NCBI GenBank assembly: GCA_944332505.1
Contig: CALVKC010000062.1
Coordinates: 1-6,521 of the forward strand
Reading direction: 5' to 3'
Source: an uncultured Bacilli bacterium
Lineage (GTDB): Bacteria > Bacillota_I > Bacilli_A > RF39 > UBA660
DNA: 6,521 nucleotides
The translations under genes and the position numbers were made by a program. Below, piece after piece: positions 1 to 6,483 of this stretch (position 1 is its first letter; the number at the start of each line of letters is the position of its first letter). The notes beneath the pieces were generated by a model, which was given only the letters and a program-made list of their open reading frames with translations, had not been told where the DNA came from and searched no databases.

Positions 1-9
1 CAAAAACTT

Positions 10-16
10 GGAGGTG
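10..16 (+). promoter_or_regulatory. Ribosome binding site deciding a GTG start
   Basis: GGAGGTG lies 7 bases (counted from GGAGG) upstream of the GTG at 22-24, which opens the long reading frame. An ATG at 20-22 overlaps this GTG but is in another frame and stops after four codons (stop at 32-34). The long gene therefore most likely starts at GTG 22, with TTG 25 as the only other nearby choice. No promoter can be seen because only 21 bases precede the gene. Confidence 0.7.
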
Positions 17-21
17 TTCAT

Positions 22-3000
22 GTGTTGGATGTAACAAAAGATGATATAAAAAATTTAAATGATTCTGATTTAAGAAATTTGGTAGGAAAACTATGTGAAG
101 CACAATTATATGAGATTGGAAATGATACATGTTGTGTTTCATATGGTGGAAACCAAGATGAAAAAGATAATGGTATTGATGTAAAAGTGAATGCTACTAA
201 AGTAACTGACACGAGAAGTTTTATTCCCACGAATAGTACCATCTTTCAAGTAAAAAAACCTAAAATGTCTCCTAGTGAAATAAAACGAGAAATGAGAACT
301 AAAAAAGGCTATTTAAGAGATTCCATTAAAAACTTAGCAGAGATAAAGGGTGCATATATTATTGTAAGTGGTATGGCTGATACAACAGATATTACGTATT
401 CAAGCAGAATCAAGTGTATGAAAGATGTTTTGAAAGAAGAAAAACTAGAAAATACAATTTTGGTAGATTTTTATGATTCTAATAAAATTGCAACCTGGGT
501 TAATAAATATCCTTCTTTAATATGTTGGGTTAATGATAAGAATGGTAAAAATACTAATGGTTGGAGGACATATTATAATTGGTCTAACAAAAGTGAAGTA
601 GAGCAACCGTTTATAATGGATGAAGAATCGGTAATATATCGTAATGATTTTAGTAAGGAAAATCAGATACGTTTAGTAGATGGAATAAATGAAATAAGAA
701 ATACCTTGTTAATTCCGAAAAGTTCAATACGTTTAGCCGGGTTATCAGGTGTTGGTAAAACAAGATTGGCACAAGCATTATTTGATAATACAATAGGTAA
801 TAATCCACTTAATAAAGAAATGGTTATCTATGGTGATATAGGTGATAGTTTACAACCAGATCCTATAACATTTATTCAACGTTTACAAACACTTGATAAA
901 AGAGTCATACTTATAGTGGACAATTGTGAAGCTACTATGCATAATAAGTTGACTGAATTATGTCAAAGACACAACAGTAAAATAAGCTTAATGACAATTG
1001 AGTATGATGTAAAGGAAGACGATAACGTAGATTCTAACAATTATTATTTAAGTACAACCTCTGACGGAGTGTTAAAACAATTAATTAAAAGGAAGTTTAA
1101 AAACATTTCAGATATTAATGTTGATACAATAGTTAAGTGCTCAGATGGTAATTTTAGAATTGCTTTATATCTATCTAAATCTATTTCAACTCAAAAAAAT
1201 ATAGGTGTATTAAATTATGATGAACTTTTTAATAGATTGTTTTTCCAGGGAAATGAAATTGATAAAGAGTTATTAAAAGTCGGAGAGGCATGTTCCTTAT
1301 TCTATTCTTTTAACGTTTCGTATGATGCAGAAGACGAAAAAAATGAATTAAACATCATTTCAGACTTAATATCTGTTCCAACAATAAATGTGCTTAGTAA
1401 AGTAGAAGAGTTAAGATGTAGACAAATTGTTCAGAAAAGAGGATATGTTATGCGTGCTGTATTGCCACATGCATTAGCAAATAAACTAGCTATAGACTGT
1501 CTAAAAAAGATTCCCACTGAACATATAATGAACTTAATAAATAAAAGTGAAAGATTATGTATATCTTTTTTTAGAAGATTAAAATTTTTACATTCTTCAG
1601 ATGAAGCACAGGTAATTGCAAAAAAGTATTTTTATTCATTAAGTGATGAAGATTTAATTGACGCAAAAGAAAATTTGATGGAAAAAATTAAGTGTATTAC
1701 CATTTTAAATCCTGAATTAGTTTTGCAAAGAATAGAAAATATAACGGAACCATCATTTTTCACAAGAAATAACAAACAATTTTACGAATGGGTAAGAATA
1801 TTTGGTTATATTGCCTTTGATGAAAAAACATTTAAAAGAGCGATAGAATTGATAATAAAAATCGCACAAACAGAGAAAACTAATGAAAATTATAATTCTG
1901 TTAGAGATGTTTTATATAACTTTTTTCATATATATTTATCTTCTACACATGCTAAATTAAGTGTTAGACTGGAAGTAATATCTGAGTTACTCCAATCTTC
2001 AAAAAAAGATAGGAAAGAAATAGGCTTAAAACTAATAGATGAAATTTTACATTATGGGAGTTTCTTTGCTTCTCCACTTTTAGATTGTGGTTCTCAAATA
2101 AGAGACTACGGACTTGAACCCAATGGTAAAGACTGGTATGAAGAAGCATTAAGTTATTGTAGACATCTTTTATGTCATAATATTTGTTATGAGGAGATAA
2201 AAGAAATTTTAGCACTTAATTTTAGAAACCTAGCCTCTATTGGCTTTTACGATATTTTAGAAACAATAGTAGAAGAAAATATAATTATTAAAAGTTGGCC
2301 AAGAATTTGGATTTCGCTACTCGCAATTAAGCACTTCGATTCAGAAAAAATTCCTAGTGAATTAATGAATCGTATTGATAAATTAATAGATAAAGTACAA
2401 CCAGTTACTATTTCTGACAAAGTTACCGCTTTTTTTAATAAACATGCAAAAATCTATTTAGGATTAGAAGATATAACTGATAATGATAAACAAATTAATG
2501 ATACAATTTATGATTTAGGAAAAGAAATAGGATTGGATAAAGAAAACTTTGAATCAAATATTTTATTATTTGATGACACTTGTTCATTATATCGAATTAG
2601 CTTTTTTGCTAAAGGATTATACGAAAATTTTAAAGATAAGGATGAATTAATATATATATTATTAGATAAAATTAACGAAAGTAATGAACATGTTTTTAAA
2701 GAAATATTGTCAAATTTTATTGGCTTATATCATAACGAAAATCAAGAAAAATGTTCCGATTTACTAGATAGAATAGTTGAAGTTCCAAAATATAACAAAA
2801 ATTATTTGTATTTGCAATTATCTTATCAACTATCATCTATAGATATTAGCAGAATCATAAAAGCAATTGAACTAGGTGCATTTAATGAAAATGATTTAGG
2901 AAAAATTGAATGGTATTTAATAGAATTATCAACAGATGAAGTTACCAAATTTTTTGATACATTGCCTAATACAACTATCGTTCAGTCAACTGTTTTAATG

Positions 3001-3768
3001 AGTTTATTTGAAATTACAAGAAAGAATAAAGCTGATGAATTATTAATGTCTTATATTAGAAAAAGATTAGCTCTATTAGATTATAGTCAATTAGATAATG
3101 GCAGAAATATCCATGATGAATATATTATTTCAGAACTTATTAAATCTTCTTTTTCAAAAGAAGCTGGTGTAACAGAAGCAAGAATAATTTTTCAACATAT
3201 TAACTCATTAATTTCTGAAAGACACATAATGTTTTATTCATACAAAGAGATATTAATACCATTAATTAAACTTTATCCTAAAGAATTTCTAAATATTTTT
3301 ATTGATTATAAAGAAAAATCAAATTGGGAAAAGATTTACTTTTTTAGAAGGAGTCTTAACCTTAATCCTAACGTTTTGTCTTATATAGAAGACAATGAAT
3401 TAATTGAGTGGATAGAAGAAAATAAAAGGATACAAAAACTATCGTATATTATGGAACCATATGTTTTCGATAAAGCAAAAGGCTGTTATGTATGGAGTGA
3501 GTTAGGTAAATATGTTATAGATAATTATTACAATAATGACATAGTAATGAAAAATATTATATCAAATGTATATCCAAACTCTTGGTCAGGAGATTATTCA
3601 GAAGTGTTGAAAGAAAGAGAAAATCTTTTCTTACAAATGGAAAATAATAATAATCCAATTATCGCCAACATGGGTAAGCAAGAACATTATATTATTTTGA
3701 AAAAGATAGATGTTTGTTGTATAAATGAAAAAAATGAGCGAGAAGAAAGATTTAATCGATTTGAATAA
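22..3768 (+). CDS. Nuclease-STAND NTPase, Avs-like antiphage sensor (Mrr-like PD-(D/E)XK + P-loop + helical C-terminus)
   Basis: 1248 residues, apparently full length. Residues about 15-170 look like an Mrr-type PD-(D/E)XK endonuclease: E26 in the first helix, a DNGID motif at 49-53 (D53 the likely metal ligand), and QVK at 76-78 (K78), followed by strand GAYIIVSG at 110-117. A P-loop NTPase follows: Walker A GLSGVGKT at 240-247 (K246), Walker B ending in D300-N301, a further strand at 321-327, and GNFRIAL at 376-382 in the place of the GxP segment of STAND proteins. A winged-helix-like part ends in VLPHALANKLA (480-490). The rest (about 500-1248) is helical, without a recognised domain, and probably senses the ligand. 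From family knowledge, STAND proteins oligomerise on binding a viral protein and activate their effector; here that would mean DNA cleavage. The layout is like Avs4, but the protein seems shorter and the target cannot be told. It sits 59 bp before an abiE operon. Family membership is from motifs and memory only. Confidence 0.8.
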   Translation: MLDVTKDDIKNLNDSDLRNLVGKLCEAQLYEIGNDTCCVSYGGNQDEKDNGIDVKVNATKVTDTRSFIPTNSTIFQVKKPKMSPSEIKREMRTKKGYLRDSIKNLAEIKGAYIIVSGMADTTDITYSSRIKCMKDVLKEEKLENTILVDFYDSNKIATWVNKYPSLICWVNDKNGKNTNGWRTYYNWSNKSEVEQPFIMDEESVIYRNDFSKENQIRLVDGINEIRNTLLIPKSSIRLAGLSGVGKTRLAQALFDNTIGNNPLNKEMVIYGDIGDSLQPDPITFIQRLQTLDKRVILIVDNCEATMHNKLTELCQRHNSKISLMTIEYDVKEDDNVDSNNYYLSTTSDGVLKQLIKRKFKNISDINVDTIVKCSDGNFRIALYLSKSISTQKNIGVLNYDELFNRLFFQGNEIDKELLKVGEACSLFYSFNVSYDAEDEKNELNIISDLISVPTINVLSKVEELRCRQIVQKRGYVMRAVLPHALANKLAIDCLKKIPTEHIMNLINKSERLCISFFRRLKFLHSSDEAQVIAKKYFYSLSDEDLIDAKENLMEKIKCITILNPELVLQRIENITEPSFFTRNNKQFYEWVRIFGYIAFDEKTFKRAIELIIKIAQTEKTNENYNSVRDVLYNFFHIYLSSTHAKLSVRLEVISELLQSSKKDRKEIGLKLIDEILHYGSFFASPLLDCGSQIRDYGLEPNGKDWYEEALSYCRHLLCHNICYEEIKEILALNFRNLASIGFYDILETIVEENIIIKSWPRIWISLLAIKHFDSEKIPSELMNRIDKLIDKVQPVTISDKVTAFFNKHAKIYLGLEDITDNDKQINDTIYDLGKEIGLDKENFESNILLFDDTCSLYRISFFAKGLYENFKDKDELIYILLDKINESNEHVFKEILSNFIGLYHNENQEKCSDLLDRIVEVPKYNKNYLYLQLSYQLSSIDISRIIKAIELGAFNENDLGKIEWYLIELSTDEVTKFFDTLPNTTIVQSTVLMSLFEITRKNKADELLMSYIRKRLALLDYSQLDNGRNIHDEYIISELIKSSFSKEAGVTEARIIFQHINSLISERHIMFYSYKEILIPLIKLYPKEFLNIFIDYKEKSNWEKIYFFRRSLNLNPNVLSYIEDNELIEWIEENKRIQKLSYIMEPYVFDKAKGCYVWSELGKYVIDNYYNNDIVMKNIISNVYPNSWSGDYSEVLKERENLFLQMENNNNPIIANMGKQEHYIILKKIDVCCINEKNEREERFNRFE

Positions 3769-3829
3769 ATATATATTTTCATTCACACTTAAATATGCTA
3801 TAATTTAAGTGTGAAAGGAAAATATATAT
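3769..3829 (+). repeat. 61-bp nested inverted repeat over the abiE promoter, RBS and start codon; probable AbiEi operator
   Basis: Inner arms TTCACACTTAAAT (3782-3794) and ATTTAAGTGTGAA (3803-3815) are perfect 13-bp complements around an 8-base spacer. Outer arms ATATATATTTTC (3769-3780) and GAAAATATATAT (3818-3829) are perfect 12-bp complements, separated from the inner arms by one base on the left and two on the right. The structure begins right after the upstream stop codon and ends inside the antitoxin ATG. AbiEi antitoxins are known to repress their own operon by binding inverted repeats in the promoter, so operator function is a reasonable inference. No T-tract follows, so it is not a typical intrinsic terminator. 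Confidence 0.8.
3776..3804 (+). promoter_or_regulatory. Promoter of the abiE operon (extended -10)
   Basis: A perfect -10 box TATAAT (3799-3804) is preceded by TGC (3796-3798), an extended -10. The -35 box TTTTCA (3776-3781) matches TTGACA at four of six bases, with a 17-bp spacer. Transcription would begin near 3811, giving a leader of about 17 bases. The ribosome binding site AAAGGA (3814-3819) lies 8 bases before the ATG at 3828. The whole promoter is inside the nested palindrome, so a protein bound there would exclude RNA polymerase. Confidence 0.8.
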
Positions 3830-4415
3830 GGAGTATGAAAGTAAGATTTTAAAATTATTTAAAAATGGTTATTTGATTACCAAAGATGTTACTGATAATA
3901 ATATTCCTAGAACTTATCTTACTAAACTTATTAAAAAAAATAAAATAGAAAGAGTAAGCCGTGGAGTATATATTAAAAAGAATGTTTTGGTAGATGAATT
4001 TGTAATTCTACAAAGTAAAAGTAAGTATGCAATCTATTCTAATGCAACAGCACTTTATTTGCACGGTTTATCTAATCGGATTCCCATTAGATATGATATT
4101 ACAGTTAAAAGTGGTTACAAAGGATCTCTTCAAAAAGAAAAGAATGTTAATTTGTTTTATACGAAAAAAGAATTACTTGAATTGGGGGTCATTGACTATA
4201 AACTTGATTCGGGAAATATTATTAGAGTTTACGATTTAGATAAAACAATTTGTGATATTATTAAAAATAAAAAGAAAATAGATGCTGAAATTTTTAATAA
4301 GGCTGTTAGAGAGTACTTTTATAGTAAAAAGAAAAACACTTTAAAACTATATGAATATGCTAAAAAAATGAATATTTATAATAAAGTAAGAGATACTTTT
4401 GAGGTGTTTGGATGA
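3828..4415 (+). CDS. abiEi: Type IV toxin-antitoxin antitoxin / transcriptional repressor AbiEi
   Basis: 195 residues, the usual size for AbiEi. Residues 1-50 form a winged helix-turn-helix: helices around 4-12, 17-25 and 27-38, then a wing ending in RVSRGVYI (42-49). The C-terminal part carries the familiar segments SNATALYLHGLSNRIPI (71-87), VYDLDKTICDII (134-145) and the final helix KLYEYAKKMNI (173-183). In studied AbiE systems the N-terminal domain binds inverted repeats in the promoter and represses the operon, and the C-terminal domain is needed for antitoxicity without stable contact with the toxin (type IV). The basic surface expected for DNA binding fits the many Lys residues. The gene has its own promoter, overlaps the toxin gene by four bases (ATGA), and begins at ATG 3828 behind AAAGGA. 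I am confident of the family because partner, order and overlap all agree. Confidence 0.93.
   Translation: MEYESKILKLFKNGYLITKDVTDNNIPRTYLTKLIKKNKIERVSRGVYIKKNVLVDEFVILQSKSKYAIYSNATALYLHGLSNRIPIRYDITVKSGYKGSLQKEKNVNLFYTKKELLELGVIDYKLDSGNIIRVYDLDKTICDIIKNKKKIDAEIFNKAVREYFYSKKKNTLKLYEYAKKMNIYNKVRDTFEVFG
4401..4406 (+). promoter_or_regulatory. Toxin ribosome binding site inside the antitoxin gene
   Basis: GAGGTG, within the last codons of the antitoxin gene, stands 7 bases (from GAGG) before the toxin ATG at 4412. With the ATGA overlap this implies translational coupling, so toxin is made only when antitoxin is translated first. Confidence 0.75.
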
Positions 4416-5263
4416 TAAAAAATAGAGATAGTCTAAAAGCAAAAGCATCTAATTTATCTAAGAAAACTAACATACCTAATAAATACTTAATTCAAAACTT
4501 TATGTTTGAAGCTTTATTAAAAAGAATATCAAAATCTAAATATAAAGATAAATTTATTATTAAAGGTGGACTTTTATTATCATCTATTTTTGGTGTTAAT
4601 TTAAGAAGTACTATGGATTTAGATACTACTATAAAAGGTCTGCCACTTGATAGAGAAACGATTACTAAAGTTATTAATGAAATTATAAGGATTGATGTAG
4701 AAGATAATGTTAAACTTGAAATAGAAAACATTAAAGATATCAGAGAAGAAGAATTATATTCAGGATTTGAAGTTAATTTAAAAGCAGAATTTGATGGTTT
4801 AAAAACTAATTTAATGATTGATATAACTACTGGAGATGTTATCACTTATAAAGAAGTAGAATTTAAATATAGCACCTTATTCGATAATGAAACTATTAAT
4901 ATTATGACTTATAATTATGAAACTATTATTGCTGAAAAGTTTGAATCAATAATTAGTAGAAATATTGATAATACTAGAATGAAAGATTACTATGATTTAT
5001 ATATGTTTGTTAATTTAAAATGGAATGACATTAATAAAGACACTTTAAGAAAAGCAATTATTAATACTTCTAAAGCCCGTGAAACATTAGACTATATTGA
5101 TAATGCTAGCAAATATATAGAATTAATTAGTGATGATTCAAGACTAAAATCATTATGGAATAGTTATCAAAATAATTATGAATATGCAAAAGATATAGAG
5201 TTTGGAGATACAATAAATGCTATTAAAGTAATTAATGAAATTATTGTACCAGTTGCAATTTAA
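4412..5263 (+). CDS. abiEii: Type IV toxin-antitoxin toxin AbiEii, nucleotidyltransferase
   Basis: 283 residues, typical for AbiEii/DUF1814-type toxins. The DNA polymerase beta-like nucleotidyltransferase core is visible: FIIKGGLLL (48-56, G52-G53) followed by RSTMDLD (65-71) with the metal-binding pair D69 and D71, a third acidic residue D137 in LMIDITTGD, and the later family segments ETIIAEKFESI (170-180) and RMKDYYDLY (189-197) with K176, K191, D192 and D195. All key residues are present, so the enzyme looks active. Known AbiEii proteins bind GTP and cause reversible growth arrest that gives phage resistance; related MenT toxins add nucleotides to tRNA, but the substrate here cannot be read from sequence. 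It is translated from a site inside the antitoxin gene and shares its autoregulated promoter. The C-terminal helical half (200-283) is less conserved. No clear terminator follows. Confidence 0.93.
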   Translation: MIKNRDSLKAKASNLSKKTNIPNKYLIQNFMFEALLKRISKSKYKDKFIIKGGLLLSSIFGVNLRSTMDLDTTIKGLPLDRETITKVINEIIRIDVEDNVKLEIENIKDIREEELYSGFEVNLKAEFDGLKTNLMIDITTGDVITYKEVEFKYSTLFDNETINIMTYNYETIIAEKFESIISRNIDNTRMKDYYDLYMFVNLKWNDINKDTLRKAIINTSKARETLDYIDNASKYIELISDDSRLKSLWNSYQNNYEYAKDIEFGDTINAIKVINEIIVPVAI

Positions 5264-5280
5264 AGTAGAAAGAAGTAAGA

Positions 5281-5418
5281 ATGACTAACAGATAAATTAA
5301 AACAAGAGTTGTTATGATAAATTCTGCTTTATGGAAGATACTGGAAAAATTAGGTTTCATTAGACAAAATAAAACTAGTTTAATATATTTTTTAGATGTG
5401 CTAATTGAATGTTATTAA
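5281..5418 (+). pseudogene. Possible relic of a HicA-like toxin gene (in-frame stop, truncated)
   Basis: One frame reads ATG at 5281, hits TAA at 5293-5295, then stays open to TAA at 5416-5418, with a second ATG at 5314 (34 codons). The stretch LWKILEKLGF followed by IRQNKTSLIY resembles the start of HicA mRNA interferases (typically ELIKILEKLGF..VRQKGSHHIY). The Gly-Ser-His that carries the catalytic His is replaced by Lys-Thr-Ser, two residues are missing, and the second half of the fold is absent. No hicB follows and there is no good ribosome binding site. It could equally be a chance frame in A+T-rich DNA; I offer it as a weak but specific resemblance. Confidence 0.25.
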
Positions 5419-5432
5419 TAGACTATTACTAA
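5412..5432. repeat. 21-bp near-palindrome upstream of the peptidase gene
   Basis: TTATTAATAG (5412-5421) and CTATTACTAA (5423-5432) are complementary in nine of ten positions around one central A; the inner six (TAATAG/CTATTA) are perfect. It lies about 50 bp before the peptidase start, where an operator could sit. No convincing promoter could be defined nearby: TTGAAT at 5405 has no good -10 partner. Chance is a real possibility in sequence this A+T-rich. Confidence 0.35.
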
Positions 5433-5470
5433 AGAACAATAGTTTACACTTTAAGAAATAATAAAAATAT

Positions 5471-5475
5471 AGGAG
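5471..5475 (+). promoter_or_regulatory. Ribosome binding site of the peptidase gene
   Basis: AGGAG, continuing as AGGAGATGA, ends 8 bases before the ATG at 5484. It supports that ATG as the start over any later one. Confidence 0.75.
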
Positions 5476-5483
5476 ATGATTTT

Positions 5484-6206
5484 ATGCAATTAATACTTTG
5501 TGGTGGAGGTTCTGGTGATCAAAATACATTAGCAAATCAAAAGCTTAATGAAATCATTGATCATACAAGACCAATATTATATATACCACTTGCTATGAAC
5601 GAAGAAGAGCATTCTTATGATAGTTGTTATGAGTGGATTCAAGGAGAGTTAGCAAATGTAGATATTCCATATATTGAAATGGTTAGAACATTTGAAGAAC
5701 TTGCTTCTAAAGATTTTAAACATTATGCAGCATTATTTATTGGTGGTGGGAATACCTATAAATTATTATTAGGTTTAAAGCAAAGTGGAGCTTTTAATAA
5801 TATTAGGAATTATATCAATAACGATGGGATAGTAATAGGTGGAAGTGCAGGTGCAGTTATATTTGGATATGATATAAATATTATTGCAAGTATGGATAGA
5901 AATGATGTTAATTTAACTGATACTAGAGGGTTTGATGTATTGTCAGGAATTTCTATTTTTCCACACTATACTAATAAAAAGTCTAAACTTACTGATGATG
6001 AAAATGAAGAAAGATTAAATAAATTTACAAATTCAATTATTAATTTTTCAAAATCAATAGGAAAAGTAATTGCTATACCAGAAGAAGATGCGATTTATGT
6101 AAATAATAATAGCGTTGAATTATTAGGAACTAGAGATTATTTTACATTTGAAAATGGATTGATAAATAAATTTGACATTGAAGATAACAAACAAATAAAA
6201 AGATGA
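5484..6206 (+). CDS. Peptidase E-like protein (family S51, type 1 glutamine amidotransferase fold)
   Basis: 240 residues, close to E. coli PepE (229). The fold's landmarks are present: strand QLILCGGG (2-9), IGGGNTYKLL (86-95), and the nucleophile elbow GGSAGA (119-124) with Ser121. Asp141 aligns with the PepE catalytic Asp, since NDxxxxDxxGFDxL is shared at the same spacing (140-153), and His161 in FPHYTN matches the catalytic His region. An intact Ser-Asp-His triad therefore looks likely. PepE is a cytoplasmic serine peptidase that cleaves dipeptides with N-terminal Asp; whether this more distant member has that specificity is not shown by the sequence. No signal peptide or membrane segment is seen. 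It stands alone, 220 bp after the toxin gene, with its own good ribosome binding site, and probably is a housekeeping neighbour rather than part of the defence genes. It ends in TGA. Confidence 0.88.
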   Translation: MQLILCGGGSGDQNTLANQKLNEIIDHTRPILYIPLAMNEEEHSYDSCYEWIQGELANVDIPYIEMVRTFEELASKDFKHYAALFIGGGNTYKLLLGLKQSGAFNNIRNYINNDGIVIGGSAGAVIFGYDINIIASMDRNDVNLTDTRGFDVLSGISIFPHYTNKKSKLTDDENEERLNKFTNSIINFSKSIGKVIAIPEEDAIYVNNNSVELLGTRDYFTFENGLINKFDIEDNKQIKR

Positions 6207-6217
6207 TGTAGAGCATT

Positions 6218-6254
6218 ACTCAACCCACTCAACATTGTTTTTTTAGTAAAAAAA
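6218..6254 (+). terminator. Weak candidate terminator region after the peptidase gene
   Basis: Twelve bases past the peptidase stop lies ACTCAAC, repeated directly (6218-6224 and 6227-6233), and a run of seven T (6238-6244). No G+C-rich hairpin precedes the T run. The only obvious stem is the A/T one made by seven T, AGT and seven A (6238-6254). Termination here is uncertain. Confidence 0.25.
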
Positions 6255-6291
6255 TAATAAAATTATTAATAAATAATTAAAAATTTTATCC
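6238..6291. other. Extreme A/T tract upstream of the phased repeats
   Basis: For about 51 bases the only G or C is a single G at 6246. A-runs and T-runs suggest bent or easily melted DNA. It sits directly upstream of the GACATGAA repeats and the promoter at 6338, so it could act as an upstream enhancer of transcription or simply be intergenic filler. Confidence 0.5.
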
Positions 6292-6335
6292 GACATGAAA
6301 TAAGCGCAATATGACATGAATTAGACATGAAATAA
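6292..6335 (+). repeat. Three phased direct repeats GACATGAA(A)TAA next to a promoter
   Basis: GACATGAAATAA at 6292-6303 is repeated exactly at 6324-6335, and a variant GACATGAATTA lies at 6313-6323. The starts are 21 and 11 bases apart, that is two and one helical turns, so all copies face the same side of the DNA. The last copy ends two bases before the -35 box at 6338. This is the pattern of binding sites for a dimeric or cooperative transcription factor. The regulator is unknown. Confidence 0.7.
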
Positions 6336-6357
6336 ACTTGACTCAGTTTTGTCAAGT
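6336..6357. repeat. Inverted repeat over the -35 box and spacer, possible operator
   Basis: ACTTGAC (6336-6342) and GTCAAGT (6351-6357) are perfect 7-bp complements with an 8-base spacer. The left arm includes the -35 box and the right arm ends in the extended -10 TG, so a protein bound here would block the promoter. Confidence 0.55.
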
Positions 6358-6365
6358 GCTATAAT
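6338..6365 (+). promoter_or_regulatory. Strong extended -10 promoter
   Basis: TTGACT (6338-6343, five of six consensus bases), a 16-bp spacer, TGC (6357-6359) and a perfect TATAAT (6360-6365). Transcription would begin near 6372. It is the best promoter in the window, and it drives the leader-like stretch at 6372-6521. Confidence 0.85.
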
Positions 6366-6386
6366 ATAGTAAAATATTAAAAAATT

Positions 6387-6446
6387 ATGCAGAGAGGAAC
6401 TAGATTCTTCTCTTTTTCCTTTGAAAGAAGGTGTTATATAAAATAA
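6387..6446 (+). CDS. Possible 19-codon leader peptide
   Basis: The frame MQRGTRFFSFSFERRCYIK begins about 15 bases after the predicted transcription start and spans the whole first hairpin (6391-6413). A ribosome translating it would disrupt that hairpin, as in translation-controlled attenuators. Against it, the bases before the ATG are A/T only and show no ribosome binding site. Low confidence that it is translated. Confidence 0.2.
   Translation: MQRGTRFFSFSFERRCYIK
6391..6417 (+). terminator. Weak intrinsic terminator or attenuator in the leader
   Basis: AGAGAGGAA (6391-6399) pairs with TTCTTCTCT (6405-6413), nine pairs including one G-U, around a five-base loop. The stem runs straight into TTTT (6414-6417). 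It lies about 20 bases after the predicted transcription start, so a terminated product would be only about 45 bases long. Confidence 0.5.
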
Positions 6447-6483
6447 AACTAAAGGAAGCACATATTTTTAATGAATTAGTAAT

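Noticed and set aside
1964..2215. Open frame of 83 codons on the - strand
   Set aside because: It lies wholly inside the STAND gene, has no recognisable domain and no supporting ribosome binding site; it is a shadow of A+T-rich coding sequence.
3769..3829. Intrinsic terminator for the upstream gene
   Set aside because: The hairpin is long but no T-tract follows either arm in the direction of transcription; operator and RNA-folding roles fit better.
4027..4239. Second-frame 70-codon + strand frame inside the AbiEi gene
   Set aside because: Overlaps a well-supported gene, with no domain and no start signal of its own.
4492..4845. Open frame of 117 codons on the - strand opposite the AbiEii gene
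   Set aside because: Its Ser/Ile/Leu-rich translation is what the antisense of Asp/Glu/Asn/Lys-rich coding gives; the sense strand has clear nucleotidyltransferase motifs.
5301..5313. Hairpin AACAA-GAG-TTGTT as a terminator for the abiE operon
   Set aside because: Only five mostly A-T pairs and no T-tract behind it.
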